A stretch of 55,008 bases of DNA from CAYXVF01 sp964468125. GTDB taxonomy: Bacteria; Myxococcota; XYA12-FULL-58-9; CAYXVF01. Below are positions 18,912-26,547 of this stretch, in pieces (the first letter of the stretch is position 1; the number at the start of each line of letters is the position of its first letter). The notes under the pieces are model-generated. The model had not been told where the DNA came from. It saw nothing but the letters and a program-made list of their open reading frames with translations, and did no database searches. The stretch covers positions 1 through 55,008 of the forward strand of contig CAYXVF010000035.1 of the NCBI GenBank assembly GCA_964468125.1, written 5' to 3'. The position numbers were made by a program, and so were the translations under genes.

Positions 18912-20018
18912 ATGATGACCTCGATCATTCTCGCGCTCCTATTGAGCCCCACGGTGGGCGCGAACGGCGCCGGTGGAGTCACCCTCGAGGTCTTCGTTCG
19001 GCCCGGGTGCTCCTACTGTGCCGAGGCGAAGGCGTTCCTCGAGACGCTCGAGGCAGAGAATCTTTCGATCCGCTATTATGATGTCGTAGAAGAGCCGGAG
19101 GCACTCGAGCGCTTGCGTGCTCTCGGTGAAGAGACAGGCACGGGCGCTCTCGCCCTGCCCGCCTTTTATGCGAGCGGCCGGCTCGTGGTCGGGTTCACCG
19201 AACCTGAGACGACAGGACCGAAGATCCTCGCGATGCTCGGTCGGAGCGAGCCACCTGCGGCGGATCTTCGCGCGGTGGAGCTGCCCGTGTTTGGGACCGT
19301 CTCCCTCGATTCCTACGGGCTGGTCGGCTTCACCGTCCTCTTGGGCCTCGTCGACGGCTTCAACCCCTGCGCGATGTGGATCCTCTTGTTCCTCCTGTCG
19401 CTTCTGGTCCACGTTGGCAGCCGTACGCGCATGTTCTTGATCGCCGGCACCTTCGTGCTGGTGAGCGGCATCGTGTACTTCGGCTTCATGGCCGCTTGGC
19501 TCAACATCTTCTTGCTGATCGGCGTCAGCGTCGTAGTGCGTGCCCTCCTCGGCGGCCTTGCGCTGGTCGTAGGTGCGATCAACATCAAGGACTTCCTTGC
19601 GTTCAAGCGAGGCATTTCGCTCTCGATTCCGGACTCGGCGAAACCCTCGCTCTATCGCCGGGTCAACCGCATCCTGCGGGCGGAGCACCTGGGAGCAGCC
19701 CTCGCGGGTGTCACCGTCCTTGCGGTGCTCGTGAATTTCGTCGAGCTCCTGTGCACCGCGGGTCTTCCTGCGGTGTATACGCAGATCCTCGCATCGCAGG
19801 AGCTCAGCACGGGAGGCTACTACGCTTACCTCGCGCTCTATAACCTGGCCTACATGGCCGACGACGGCTTGATGGTGGGGGTCGCCGTAGCTACCCTGAG
19901 TGGCACAAGGTTGCAGGAGAGCGGCGGCCGCTGGCTCAAGCTCGTCAGCGGGCTCGTAATGGCCGCGATCGGCCTGCTCCTCTTGTTCAAGCCGGAGTGG
20001 TTGTCATGGGGAGCCTAG
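18912..20018 (+). CDS. glutaredoxin domain fused to DsbD/CcdA-like membrane domain
   Basis: A 368-aa membrane protein. A short N-terminal signal/anchor leads into a glutaredoxin-type domain (residues about 22-112) with the redox pair C33-S-Y-C36 (GCSYCAEAK) and a thioredoxin-fold cis-Pro region (LALPAFY). The second half has at least six membrane segments of the DsbD/CcdA superfamily, with redox Cys C153 in GFNPCAMW and C281 in FVELLCTAGLP. Such proteins carry electrons across the membrane to extracytoplasmic thiol partners. Start ATG 18912. The next gene overlaps its 3' end by 13 bp, implying coupling. Confidence 0.88.
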   Translation: MMTSIILALLLSPTVGANGAGGVTLEVFVRPGCSYCAEAKAFLETLEAENLSIRYYDVVEEPEALERLRALGEETGTGALALPAFYASGRLVVGFTEPETTGPKILAMLGRSEPPAADLRAVELPVFGTVSLDSYGLVGFTVLLGLVDGFNPCAMWILLFLLSLLVHVGSRTRMFLIAGTFVLVSGIVYFGFMAAWLNIFLLIGVSVVVRALLGGLALVVGAINIKDFLAFKRGISLSIPDSAKPSLYRRVNRILRAEHLGAALAGVTVLAVLVNFVELLCTAGLPAVYTQILASQELSTGGYYAYLALYNLAYMADDGLMVGVAVATLSGTRLQESGGRWLKLVSGLVMAAIGLLLLFKPEWLSWGA

Positions 20019-20518
20019 TCGTCGTCGCTCTGCTTCAGATGAGCCCCACGCAGCTCGGCGGCTGCGAGCTCTGGGAAGAGGTCGTCACCCACGTCGAGAG
20101 AACCGGAGCCTGGGCCTGCATCCAGCAACACAATGCGCTCGGATCGGACACGGCGTTGCGCAATCCGGTCCGCGTCCGTCTCACCGACGGGCAGCGGACG
20201 ACAGTGACGAGCTGCGAGGAGGGCTCGAAAGATCTCCTGACGGTCTGGCCGAGATCGAAGGATGCGAGCCGCATCCGTCATCAGGTCGACGTCGATGCAG
20301 AGCAGGCAACGATCACCGTCGGCGACACCCCTCATCGCTTGCACGGGGCGAGCGCCGAGCGTCTCCGCGCCGCAGCCACCGACTTGGCATCGTGCAAGCG
20401 CTGCCCCCACGTGGGCTTTCTCCTACCGAGCGCCGTCCTGATCGCCGTGAGCGTTCCCGTGAAGGACGACTGCGACGGCCTCGTCCGGCGCCTCGAGCTC
20501 TTTCACCTACCCCGCTGA
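20006..20518 (+). CDS. small exported protein, unknown
   Basis: A 170-aa protein with a short hydrophobic N-terminus (MGSLVVVALLQMSPTQLGG). It has five Cys in the mature part, including a CxxC (ASCKRCPHV) near residue 130. Its start overlaps the 3' end of the glutaredoxin-DsbD fusion gene; a GTG at 19997 is an alternative start. I do not recognise a family. The overlap and the Cys residues suggest it may be a thiol client or partner of that membrane protein, which is inference only. Confidence 0.65.
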   Translation: MGSLVVVALLQMSPTQLGGCELWEEVVTHVERTGAWACIQQHNALGSDTALRNPVRVRLTDGQRTTVTSCEEGSKDLLTVWPRSKDASRIRHQVDVDAEQATITVGDTPHRLHGASAERLRAAATDLASCKRCPHVGFLLPSAVLIAVSVPVKDDCDGLVRRLELFHLPR

Positions 20519-20532
20519 CCGACGCTCAAGAC

Positions 20533-21216
20533 TCAGGGTCCCCGCACCGCGAAGGTCTCGAAGCCGTGTCCGGGCCAGACACTCGGCAAGACTCGGCCAG
20601 CGAGGCGAGGCGCCGAGCCGTGCTGGTCGCGACAGTGTTGAAGCACGTAGTGGCGCGCTCCCGCGCCTCTCACCCTCTCCATCAGCGTCCGCAGGTAACG
20701 ATCACCGTCGAGGCCCGGCATGGCGGTGGTCCGCACCTCGAACGGCACGCCCGAGTCGGCCAATAGCTCGAGGCTCCGCCAGGCACGCTCCCCCGAGGCG
20801 GGTACGCCGGTCACCCGTGGATAGTCCTCGGGCAGGGCTTTGATGTCGAGCCCGACCCAGTCCACGCGAGAAAGCACGGACTGGAGCCGCTTCGGATAGG
20901 CGCCGCCGGTGTGAAGGCCGATTTTGAATCCGAGCTCGCGAACCTCGTCGATGGCCACGGGAAGCACGCTTTGCGCCGTTGGCTCGCCCCCGCTGAAAAC
21001 CACCGCGTCGAGAAGTCGCCGGCGTTTCCTGAGAAACGCCATCACCTGCGACCATGGAATTCGCGTTGATGCGCCTGCCAATAGATGTCCGTTGTGACAG
21101 TACTGGCATCGCCACGGGCATCCCTCGGCGAAAAGCACCGCGGCGAGCTCGCCCGGATAGTCGACTGTGGTGAGAGGGGTGAGCCCGCCCACCCGGAGCG
21201 TCGTCGGTTCTGACAT
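20533..21216 (-). CDS. nrdG: anaerobic ribonucleotide reductase activase (radical SAM)
   Basis: A 227-aa radical SAM enzyme that generates the glycyl radical of class III ribonucleotide reductase. The 4Fe-4S cluster motif CxxxCxxC is C33-P-W-R-C37-Q-Y-C40, followed by the SAM-binding FSGGEPT. The sequence is the NrdG2 type (LRVGGLTPLTTVDYPGELAAVLF). It is last in the operon nrdD, radical-tail gene, nrdG, with 29 bp after the radical-tail gene. It converges on the small exported protein. Confidence 0.95.
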   Translation of the reverse strand: MSEPTTLRVGGLTPLTTVDYPGELAAVLFAEGCPWRCQYCHNGHLLAGASTRIPWSQVMAFLRKRRRLLDAVVFSGGEPTAQSVLPVAIDEVRELGFKIGLHTGGAYPKRLQSVLSRVDWVGLDIKALPEDYPRVTGVPASGERAWRSLELLADSGVPFEVRTTAMPGLDGDRYLRTLMERVRGAGARHYVLQHCRDQHGSAPRLAGRVLPSVWPGHGFETFAVRGP

Positions 21217-21245
21217 GCGACCGTTCCCTCAGTGCAGACCTAGCC

Positions 21246-21428
21246 CTAGGCCGAATCGCTTTCCGTGGCGGGCCTCTGAGTCGTGCACTCGCAGAAATAG
21301 GTTCGCTCTTGGTGCTCCGAACGCTTACCCGCATTGAATGCGGAGACCGGGCGGTGGTACCCCATCACCCGCGTCCATACTTCACAGCGGGTACGTTCCT
21401 CGTCACGCAGCTCGATGTTTTCCCTCAT
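21246..21428 (-). CDS. stand-alone glycyl-radical tail of class III ribonucleotide reductase
   Basis: A 60-aa protein that matches the extreme C-terminus of NrdD: CEVWTRVMGYHRPVSAFN then GKRSEHQERTYF. The radical glycine is predicted at Gly23 in RVMGY. In usual NrdD proteins this segment follows the zinc-binding CPxC of the same chain; here the large subunit ends after CPRC and this piece lies 59 bp downstream in another frame. It has its own GAGGGG Shine-Dalgarno 7 nt upstream of the ATG at 21428, so independent translation is likely. A frameshift or sequence error splitting nrdD is the alternative, but no tail sequence is seen in the intervening bases. Confidence 0.8.
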   Translation of the reverse strand: MRENIELRDEERTRCEVWTRVMGYHRPVSAFNAGKRSEHQERTYFCECTTQRPATESDSA

Positions 21429-21487
21429 TCTCAAACCCCTCGATGCAGAGCAGGGACGGGTCCCCGCAAAGGTGATGGCCCCCCAGG

Positions 21488-23209
21488 TCAGACCTGAGCG
21501 GCCACGCGTTGTTGTTCAGACTGTTTTCTGGCGATCAGCTCTTCATCACAGCGCGGGCAGAACTCATAGGCCCCGGCGAGGTAGCCGTGCCGGGGACAAA
21601 TCGAGAAGATCGGTGTGACCGTGATATAGGGCAATCGGAAGCTCGAGAGCGCGCGCCGCACGAGGCGTTTGCACGCATCCACGGAGCTGACTCGCTCGCT
21701 CATATACAGGTGGAGGACCGTGCCACCGGTATACTTCGACTGCAGATCCTCCTGCATTTCGAGGGCCTCGAACGGGTCGTCGGTGTAACCCACGGGCAGC
21801 TGGGACGAATTCGTGTAGTACGGTGCGTCGTCCGTCCCGGACTGAATGATGTCCGGGTAGCGCTTCTTGTCCTCGCGGGCGAAGCGATAGGTGGTGCCTT
21901 CCGCCGGCGTCGCCTCGAGATTGTACATGTGCCCGGTCTCGTCCTGAAACTCGAGCATTCGAGCTCGGACGTGATCGAGCAAACGCACGGCCAGTGCGTG
22001 TCCCTCGGGGGTGGTGATGTCCTCCCGGTCGTGGCTGAAGTTGCGGATCATCTCGTTGATCCCATTCACGCCGAGCGTGCTGAAATGGTTGCGCAACGTT
22101 CCGAGGTAGCGCTTGGTGTAGGGAAAGAGCCCGCGCTCCATGTGCTCTTGGATCACCTGACGCTTGAGCTCCAAGCTGTCCCTGCCGAGCTCCAACAAAC
22201 GGTCCAGCGCCCGCAGCAACGCGCCCTCATCTCCACGGTGCAGATAGCCGAGGCGAGCGCAGTTGATCGTCACGACCCCGAGCGATCCAGTCTGCTCCGC
22301 CGAGCCGAACAGACCATTCCCACGCTTCAAGAGCTCGCGCAGATCGAGCTGCAGTCGGCAGCACATCGACCGCACCATGTTGGGTGACAGCTCGGAGTTG
22401 ATGAAGTTCTGGAAATAGGGAAGCCCGTACTTCGCCGTCATCTCGAAGAGACGCTGAGCGTTTTCGCTCTCCCAGGGGAAATCGGGGGTGATGTTGTAGG
22501 TGGGGATCGGGAAGGTAAAGATCCTCCCCTTCGCGTCCCCTTCGGTCATCACCTCGATATAGGCGCGATTGATGAGATCCATCTCCTCCTGGAGCTCACC
22601 GTAGGTGAAGGGTTGTTCCTCGCCCCCGACGATCGGGACCTGATCGCGGAGATCTTCCGGGCAGACCCAGTCGAAAGTGAGATTCGTGAAGGGGGTTTGA
22701 CAGCCCCAACGGGACGGTACGTTGAGGTTGTAGATCAGCTCCTGGATGTACTGCTTCACCTGGCGATAATCGAGCCCGTCGATCCGGACATAGGGCGCCA
22801 TGTACGTGTCAAAGCTCGAGAACGCCTGTGCCCCCGCCCACTCGTTCTGCAAGGTGCCCAAGAAATTGACGATCTGCCCCACCGCCGACGACATGTGCTT
22901 GGGGGGGCCTGCCTCGATCTTTCCTGGGATCCCGTTCAACCCTTCGCGCAAGAGGGTTCGCAAGGACCACCCCGCACAGTAGCCGGCGAGCAGGTCGAGA
23001 TCGTGAATGTGAAAATCCCCGTTGCGGTGCGCGTCTCCCACAGCCTTCGGGTAGACCCGGTCGAGCCAGTAGTTGGCAACTACCTTGCCCGAGGTATTGA
23101 GAATGAGCCCTCCGAGTGAGTAGCCCTGATTGGCATTGGCCGCGACGCGCCAGTCTGATCGATCGAGATACTCATCGATCGTGCGCGCCACGTTCACGAC
23201 TGTCTCCAT
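21488..23209 (-). CDS. nrdD: class III anaerobic ribonucleoside-triphosphate reductase, large part
   Basis: A 573-aa enzyme that reduces ribonucleotides without oxygen. The 10-stranded barrel core is recognisable: DFHIHDLDLLAGYCAGW with a catalytic Cys at 78, then VPSRWGCQTPFTNLTFDW, NFINSELSPNMVRSMCC and VTINCARLGY. The C-terminus carries the zinc site CPRHGYLAGAYEFCPRC and then stops. Two usual parts are missing: an N-terminal ATP-cone (the chain starts almost directly with the barrel) and the glycyl-radical tail, which is a separate gene. The start ATG at 23209 has a GGAGAGGG directly upstream. Lack of the ATP-cone suggests no dATP-type overall activity control. Confidence 0.94.
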   Translation of the reverse strand: METVVNVARTIDEYLDRSDWRVAANANQGYSLGGLILNTSGKVVANYWLDRVYPKAVGDAHRNGDFHIHDLDLLAGYCAGWSLRTLLREGLNGIPGKIEAGPPKHMSSAVGQIVNFLGTLQNEWAGAQAFSSFDTYMAPYVRIDGLDYRQVKQYIQELIYNLNVPSRWGCQTPFTNLTFDWVCPEDLRDQVPIVGGEEQPFTYGELQEEMDLINRAYIEVMTEGDAKGRIFTFPIPTYNITPDFPWESENAQRLFEMTAKYGLPYFQNFINSELSPNMVRSMCCRLQLDLRELLKRGNGLFGSAEQTGSLGVVTINCARLGYLHRGDEGALLRALDRLLELGRDSLELKRQVIQEHMERGLFPYTKRYLGTLRNHFSTLGVNGINEMIRNFSHDREDITTPEGHALAVRLLDHVRARMLEFQDETGHMYNLEATPAEGTTYRFAREDKKRYPDIIQSGTDDAPYYTNSSQLPVGYTDDPFEALEMQEDLQSKYTGGTVLHLYMSERVSSVDACKRLVRRALSSFRLPYITVTPIFSICPRHGYLAGAYEFCPRCDEELIARKQSEQQRVAAQV

Positions 23210-23294
23210 ATCCCTCTCCACACGGTTCGTTCTCGTAACGTGCGAACGAGCTTAGGGAGACCACCCGACAGGAATCGGCGTGCGGCGCGCGCGG

Positions 23295-23310
23295 CTTGAC
23301 CTAGCTCAAG
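23295..23310. promoter_or_regulatory. FNR/CRP-like palindrome upstream of nrdD
   Basis: CTTGACCTAGCTCAAG is a near-perfect palindrome that resembles the FNR consensus TTGAT-N4-ATCAA. It lies 86 bp upstream of the nrdD ATG and downstream of the MAPEG stop codon, so it can only serve the nrd operon. Anaerobic control of a class III reductase by an FNR-type regulator would make sense. The regulator itself is not in this window. Confidence 0.45.
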
Positions 23311-23334
23311 GACAACTTGTCGCAGGGATTCGTT

Positions 23335-23799
23335 TCAAACGAGTCGAACGAAGGTGTAAGCCGCCATGGCGATCACCGACACGGAGCCCAAGGTCCAAAA
23401 TGTGGCTCGCACGTCGTGGATTTGCGCGGTCGCGTAGGCGACAAAATGCGCCCCGCGCGCTGCAACGAAACCCCAGAGCAGGATCTGGGCGAGAAGAAGC
23501 GGCGGCTCGGCGAAGAGGAACAGGAATCCAGCGGCCAGGAACCCCGGAATGTTCTCGAGGTCATTCAGGTTCATGCGCCGCGAGCGCTCGACGTATTCGT
23601 TCGGTTCGAGCTGCCCCGCCGCGGGAGCGGGATTGAGCGGGCTCTTCTTCGCGTCTTCAGGACTGCGGAACCCTGCCCGAACCGTCATCATGCGCTGCAC
23701 CGTCATCCAGGGCTGGAGCATGAGCTTCAGGACCATCAATGCTGACGTCAGCACGTAGCTGTGAAAGACGGGGTTCTCCAGGGTCAAAACGCTCTCCAT
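23335..23799 (-). CDS. MAPEG family membrane protein
   Basis: A 154-aa protein of the MAPEG group (membrane-associated proteins in eicosanoid and glutathione metabolism), with four hydrophobic helices. Family marks are the second-helix ERSRRMNLNDLENIPGFLAAG and the third-helix WGFVAARGAHFVAY. Bacterial members are often glutathione transferase/peroxidase-like. Start ATG 23799, with a GAGGA about 8 nt upstream. It is divergent from a TetR regulator that probably controls it through the AT-rich operator between them. Confidence 0.88.
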   Translation of the reverse strand: MESVLTLENPVFHSYVLTSALMVLKLMLQPWMTVQRMMTVRAGFRSPEDAKKSPLNPAPAAGQLEPNEYVERSRRMNLNDLENIPGFLAAGFLFLFAEPPLLLAQILLWGFVAARGAHFVAYATAQIHDVRATFWTLGSVSVIAMAAYTFVRLV

Positions 23800-23839
23800 C
23801 GACGCATCCTCGCTCTCGTCAGACCGGACTGAAGAAAAA

Positions 23840-23875
23840 TTAACCTTGGTTAAAAATTTTAACAAGAGTAAAATT
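23840..23875. promoter_or_regulatory. candidate TetR operators in the MAPEG/tetR intergenic region
   Basis: Two AT-rich imperfect palindromes sit between the divergent genes, in an otherwise GC-rich genome. The first is TTAACC-TT-GGTTAA (23840-23853). The second is ATTTTAAC-AAGA-GTAAAATT (23856-23875), which ends 6 bp before the tetR ATG. Divergent regulator/target arrangements with such a site usually mean auto-repression and repression of the neighbour. No Shine-Dalgarno is visible for tetR, because the operator occupies that space. Confidence 0.55.
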
Positions 23876-23881
23876 TAATTC

Positions 23882-24517
23882 ATGAGCACCCGAGTCGAGC
23901 GCAAGCGAGCCCAGGCCAAAAACGAGATCCTCGAAACCGCGCTCGCACGCCTGAAAGCGGGAGGCCTCGCCGCGGTCACCGTGGCAGGGATCGCCGCGGA
24001 CTTAGGCATGACGAAGCCCTCAATTTATCACTACTTTTCGTCCAAGGAGGCGCTCGTTCGCGAGCTGATCGCGAGCCTGCTCGGCGAGGAGATCGATGCG
24101 CTCGGCGCCGCGGTGAACGCATGCCCCTCCGGTCGAGAAGCGCTCGGCGCGATGATACGCGCATTCCATCGTCACTATCGCGGGCGACTCAGCGACTTTC
24201 GCCTGATCTACGCCCAACCCCAGCTCACCCAGGGCCACGCGCTCGGCATCGAAAGTGGCACTCTGGAGCAGGTCGTTCACCCACGTACGCGCGCGCTGTT
24301 TGAACGACTCGAAGAGCGACTCGCGGACGCCACTCAGAAGCAAGACCGCGTCGCCTTGCGACGCCTCGCCTTTAGCGCCTGGAGCTCGGCCCTGGGCCTG
24401 ATGAGCATGCTGAGCCTCGCGGACGCCATGGACGATCCTCTGGCCCATAGTGACGAAGCGCTGCTGGAGACACTGGTCGAGACCTTCGACCGGGCGGTCG
24501 CCCTCAGAGCAGGATGA
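23882..24517 (+). CDS. TetR family transcriptional regulator
   Basis: A 211-aa repressor. The N-terminal HTH is clear (residues about 14-60: ILETALARLKAGGLAAVTV, then GIAADLGMTKPSIYHYFSSKEAL). The C-terminal helical domain is the ligand and dimer domain and is family-variable. It is divergent from the MAPEG gene with an operator candidate between them; that membrane enzyme is the obvious target. The 3' end overlaps the convergent cNMP-binding gene by 14 bp. The inducer is unknown. Confidence 0.9.
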   Translation: MSTRVERKRAQAKNEILETALARLKAGGLAAVTVAGIAADLGMTKPSIYHYFSSKEALVRELIASLLGEEIDALGAAVNACPSGREALGAMIRAFHRHYRGRLSDFRLIYAQPQLTQGHALGIESGTLEQVVHPRTRALFERLEERLADATQKQDRVALRRLAFSAWSSALGLMSMLSLADAMDDPLAHSDEALLETLVETFDRAVALRAG

Positions 24518-25808
24518 GATCGTCGTCGGTGATCAGCTCTGGGGGCTCGAGCGCGTTCTTGGTCTTCTCAACTCGCTCCTGGGTGATCTTCGCGAGCTCG
24601 TCACGCATCTCCGGATGACGGGCCACCACCGAGTTGAACTCCCGCTTCGGAAGGAACAAGAGCTGCCCCCGGGTCTTGGCGGTGCATGAGGCGGTGGTCG
24701 GCTGGTCGTTGATCAGCGAAATTTCCCCAAAGACGTCGCCCTCCTTGAGCACGGCGAGCTGAATGTCTTCGCCGTCGTCCTTTTTGGTGACGCGCACCTG
24801 TCCCTTGAGGATCAGAAACAGACCCTGACCCTCCTCCCCTTCGCCGATCAACTCGTCCCCCGGATCGACGGGGAAGTCCTGGAAGCGCTTCACGATCTCG
24901 TTGCGTACAGAGCGCGGGAAGGGTTTGAAGATCGCGGAGGTTGCCGTGAGATTGTTCAAGAAGCGCTCCTGCGTGAACTGCCGCAGAGCCTGGGTCACAC
25001 TCGCGAGCTGATGCGCGTGCGCCTCGAGGTCCGCCCGCTTGAGCTCCACGAGATCGCAGTCGCCCTGGGCGGTGACCGTTGCAGAGCGTGGTGCATTCGA
25101 GATCAACGCCATCTCGCCGAAGACCGCACCCGGCCGGAGTTGGGCGAGCGTGATCGTCCGTCCGTCCGCTTCGCGTGTCACCGAGACATTCCCCTCGACG
25201 AGAATGAAGAAGGAGTCGCCCGGGTCACCCTCTTTGATGATCGGCTGGCCGTCGACGAACCGACGCAGCTGCAGTGAGTTGAGAACCCCCTCGAAAGCGT
25301 GCTCCTCGAGAAAGCTGAACAGGGGAATCGGGGGGAGATCTCCCTCGGCCGGTGGCAGCTCCTCGGTGTGGACCGCCTCGTTCGCCGCGGCGGCGAGCAA
25401 GGCTTCGCCGTCTTCGGACACCTCGCCGACCGGGTCGTTGAGCTTGAGGTGTCGATAATTGCGGGTCGCGTCCGCGTTCTGGTCGACGAAATCCGATTCG
25501 CGACTGTACAGCTCGGCGAGCAGGCCCAGCGTTTCCTTCATGGTGGGATCCATGAGAGCGGCCATCTTGATCGCCAGCAGCGCGTTCAAGGGCTGACCGC
25601 CGCGAAGGGCGTACCACGCGATGCTCTTGTAGATTTCGTAGGCTTCGCGATGCTTCTTGAAGTTGAGGAGCGTGTCGGCGATTCGAAATCGGGCCCGCCA
25701 GAAATCCGGCACACCGCGGAGGACCTTCATGTAAGACGTGAGCGCGGCGTCGTAGTGCCCCGCACGCAGCTCCTCCTCCGCCTGCCGAAAAACCTGAGGT
25801 GCGGTCAT
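24504..25808 (-). CDS. TPR protein with two cyclic-nucleotide-binding domains
   Basis: A 434-aa cytosolic protein. Residues 1-100 form TPR-like helices (FRQAEEELRAGHYDAALTSY). A first cNMP-binding domain covers about 162-282 and a second about 292-410. The phosphate-binding cassette of the first is canonical, FGEMALISNAPRSAT (230-244) with Arg241. The second reads FGEISLINDQPTTAS and has Thr371 where the Arg should be, so it may not bind nucleotide. No output domain such as HTH or kinase is present; it is likely an adaptor responding to cAMP or cGMP. It starts 4 bp after the upstream small gene. Confidence 0.88.
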   Translation of the reverse strand: MTAPQVFRQAEEELRAGHYDAALTSYMKVLRGVPDFWRARFRIADTLLNFKKHREAYEIYKSIAWYALRGGQPLNALLAIKMAALMDPTMKETLGLLAELYSRESDFVDQNADATRNYRHLKLNDPVGEVSEDGEALLAAAANEAVHTEELPPAEGDLPPIPLFSFLEEHAFEGVLNSLQLRRFVDGQPIIKEGDPGDSFFILVEGNVSVTREADGRTITLAQLRPGAVFGEMALISNAPRSATVTAQGDCDLVELKRADLEAHAHQLASVTQALRQFTQERFLNNLTATSAIFKPFPRSVRNEIVKRFQDFPVDPGDELIGEGEEGQGLFLILKGQVRVTKKDDGEDIQLAVLKEGDVFGEISLINDQPTTASCTAKTRGQLLFLPKREFNSVVARHPEMRDELAKITQERVEKTKNALEPPELITDDDLILL

Positions 25809-25812
25809 GACG

Positions 25813-26094
25813 TCACTCCTCGCTCTGTGCGTTGGCTTCTACCTTCTCCTTCACCACCCGTGCGAACTGCTCGACCCGGGCGCTCGCATCTTCGAGCGCA
25901 CCCTCTTCACCGGTCTCGATGTACTCGCCGAGCCGGCCGAGCGCGTCTTCCACGAGCTGCGCCTGTTCCGAAAGGGCGCGGTCGTCGCTCGCTTTGCAGG
26001 CGTAGACAATGTCGACCAGCCAGAAGAGCTGCTCGCGAAATCGCCCCGGCGGCGGGCGCCGCCGAAGCATGCGCGCGATTTTGTCGACCGACAT
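25813..26094 (-). CDS. small helical protein, unknown
   Basis: A 93-aa, highly charged protein predicted as helical (LRRRPPPGRFREQLFWLVDI, then LEDASARVEQFARVVKEKVEA). No signal peptide, membrane segment or known motif is seen. It lies 4 bp upstream of the cNMP-binding TPR gene and 21 bp downstream of another small gene, so the three form an operon. Its role is likely linked to the cNMP-binding protein, but this is inference. Confidence 0.65.
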   Translation of the reverse strand: MSVDKIARMLRRRPPPGRFREQLFWLVDIVYACKASDDRALSEQAQLVEDALGRLGEYIETGEEGALEDASARVEQFARVVKEKVEANAQSEE

Positions 26095-26115
26095 GATCTG
26101 AGAGCCGCCCCTGAG

Positions 26116-26433
26116 CTAGTTAGCGCGCAGCTTGGGATCACCCACGGCGCGAATGGTCCCCTTGCCGTCGAACATCTTCTCCATGAACGAGCGCAGCATG
26201 CCCACATCGTTAGGTCGAGACTCGATCATCGTACGCTCGCTCTCCGGTAAGTCACTGATTTTCAGTGCTACAGCGACGCGAACGGTCTTGTCGTCTTGCC
26301 GGTTGAAGCTGGAGATCCGATAGCAGCTCATGTCCTTGAACGCGCGCTGAATCCAGAGCTTGGTCTCGTGCTCATCGAGCCCCAGCGCGGCCTTGTCCTT
26401 GATTTTGATCTCAACTTCGCCTTCCACGAACAT
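26116..26433 (-). CDS. small protein, unknown, first in the cNMP-binding operon
   Basis: A 105-aa protein with alternating charged and hydrophobic segments (MFVEGEVEIKIKDKAALGLD; then VRVAVALKISDLPESERTMIE). No known domain was recognised. The ATG at 26433 was chosen because a GAGGGAG lies about 9 nt upstream; a longer in-frame start at 26490 exists. It is the likely first gene of the operon with the 93-aa protein and the double cNMP-binding protein. Confidence 0.6.
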   Translation of the reverse strand: MFVEGEVEIKIKDKAALGLDEHETKLWIQRAFKDMSCYRISSFNRQDDKTVRVAVALKISDLPESERTMIESRPNDVGMLRSFMEKMFDGKGTIRAVGDPKLRAN

Positions 26434-26547
26434 TGCAGCGAGCTCCCTCGGTCTCGGTAGACCCCGGCTGGGTCCATGAGGGTAGGACATATCTGACCCC
26501 CGAGGGGCGCTGCAAGGGAGTCCCCCCATCCGAAAAGGGGTGCTCTC

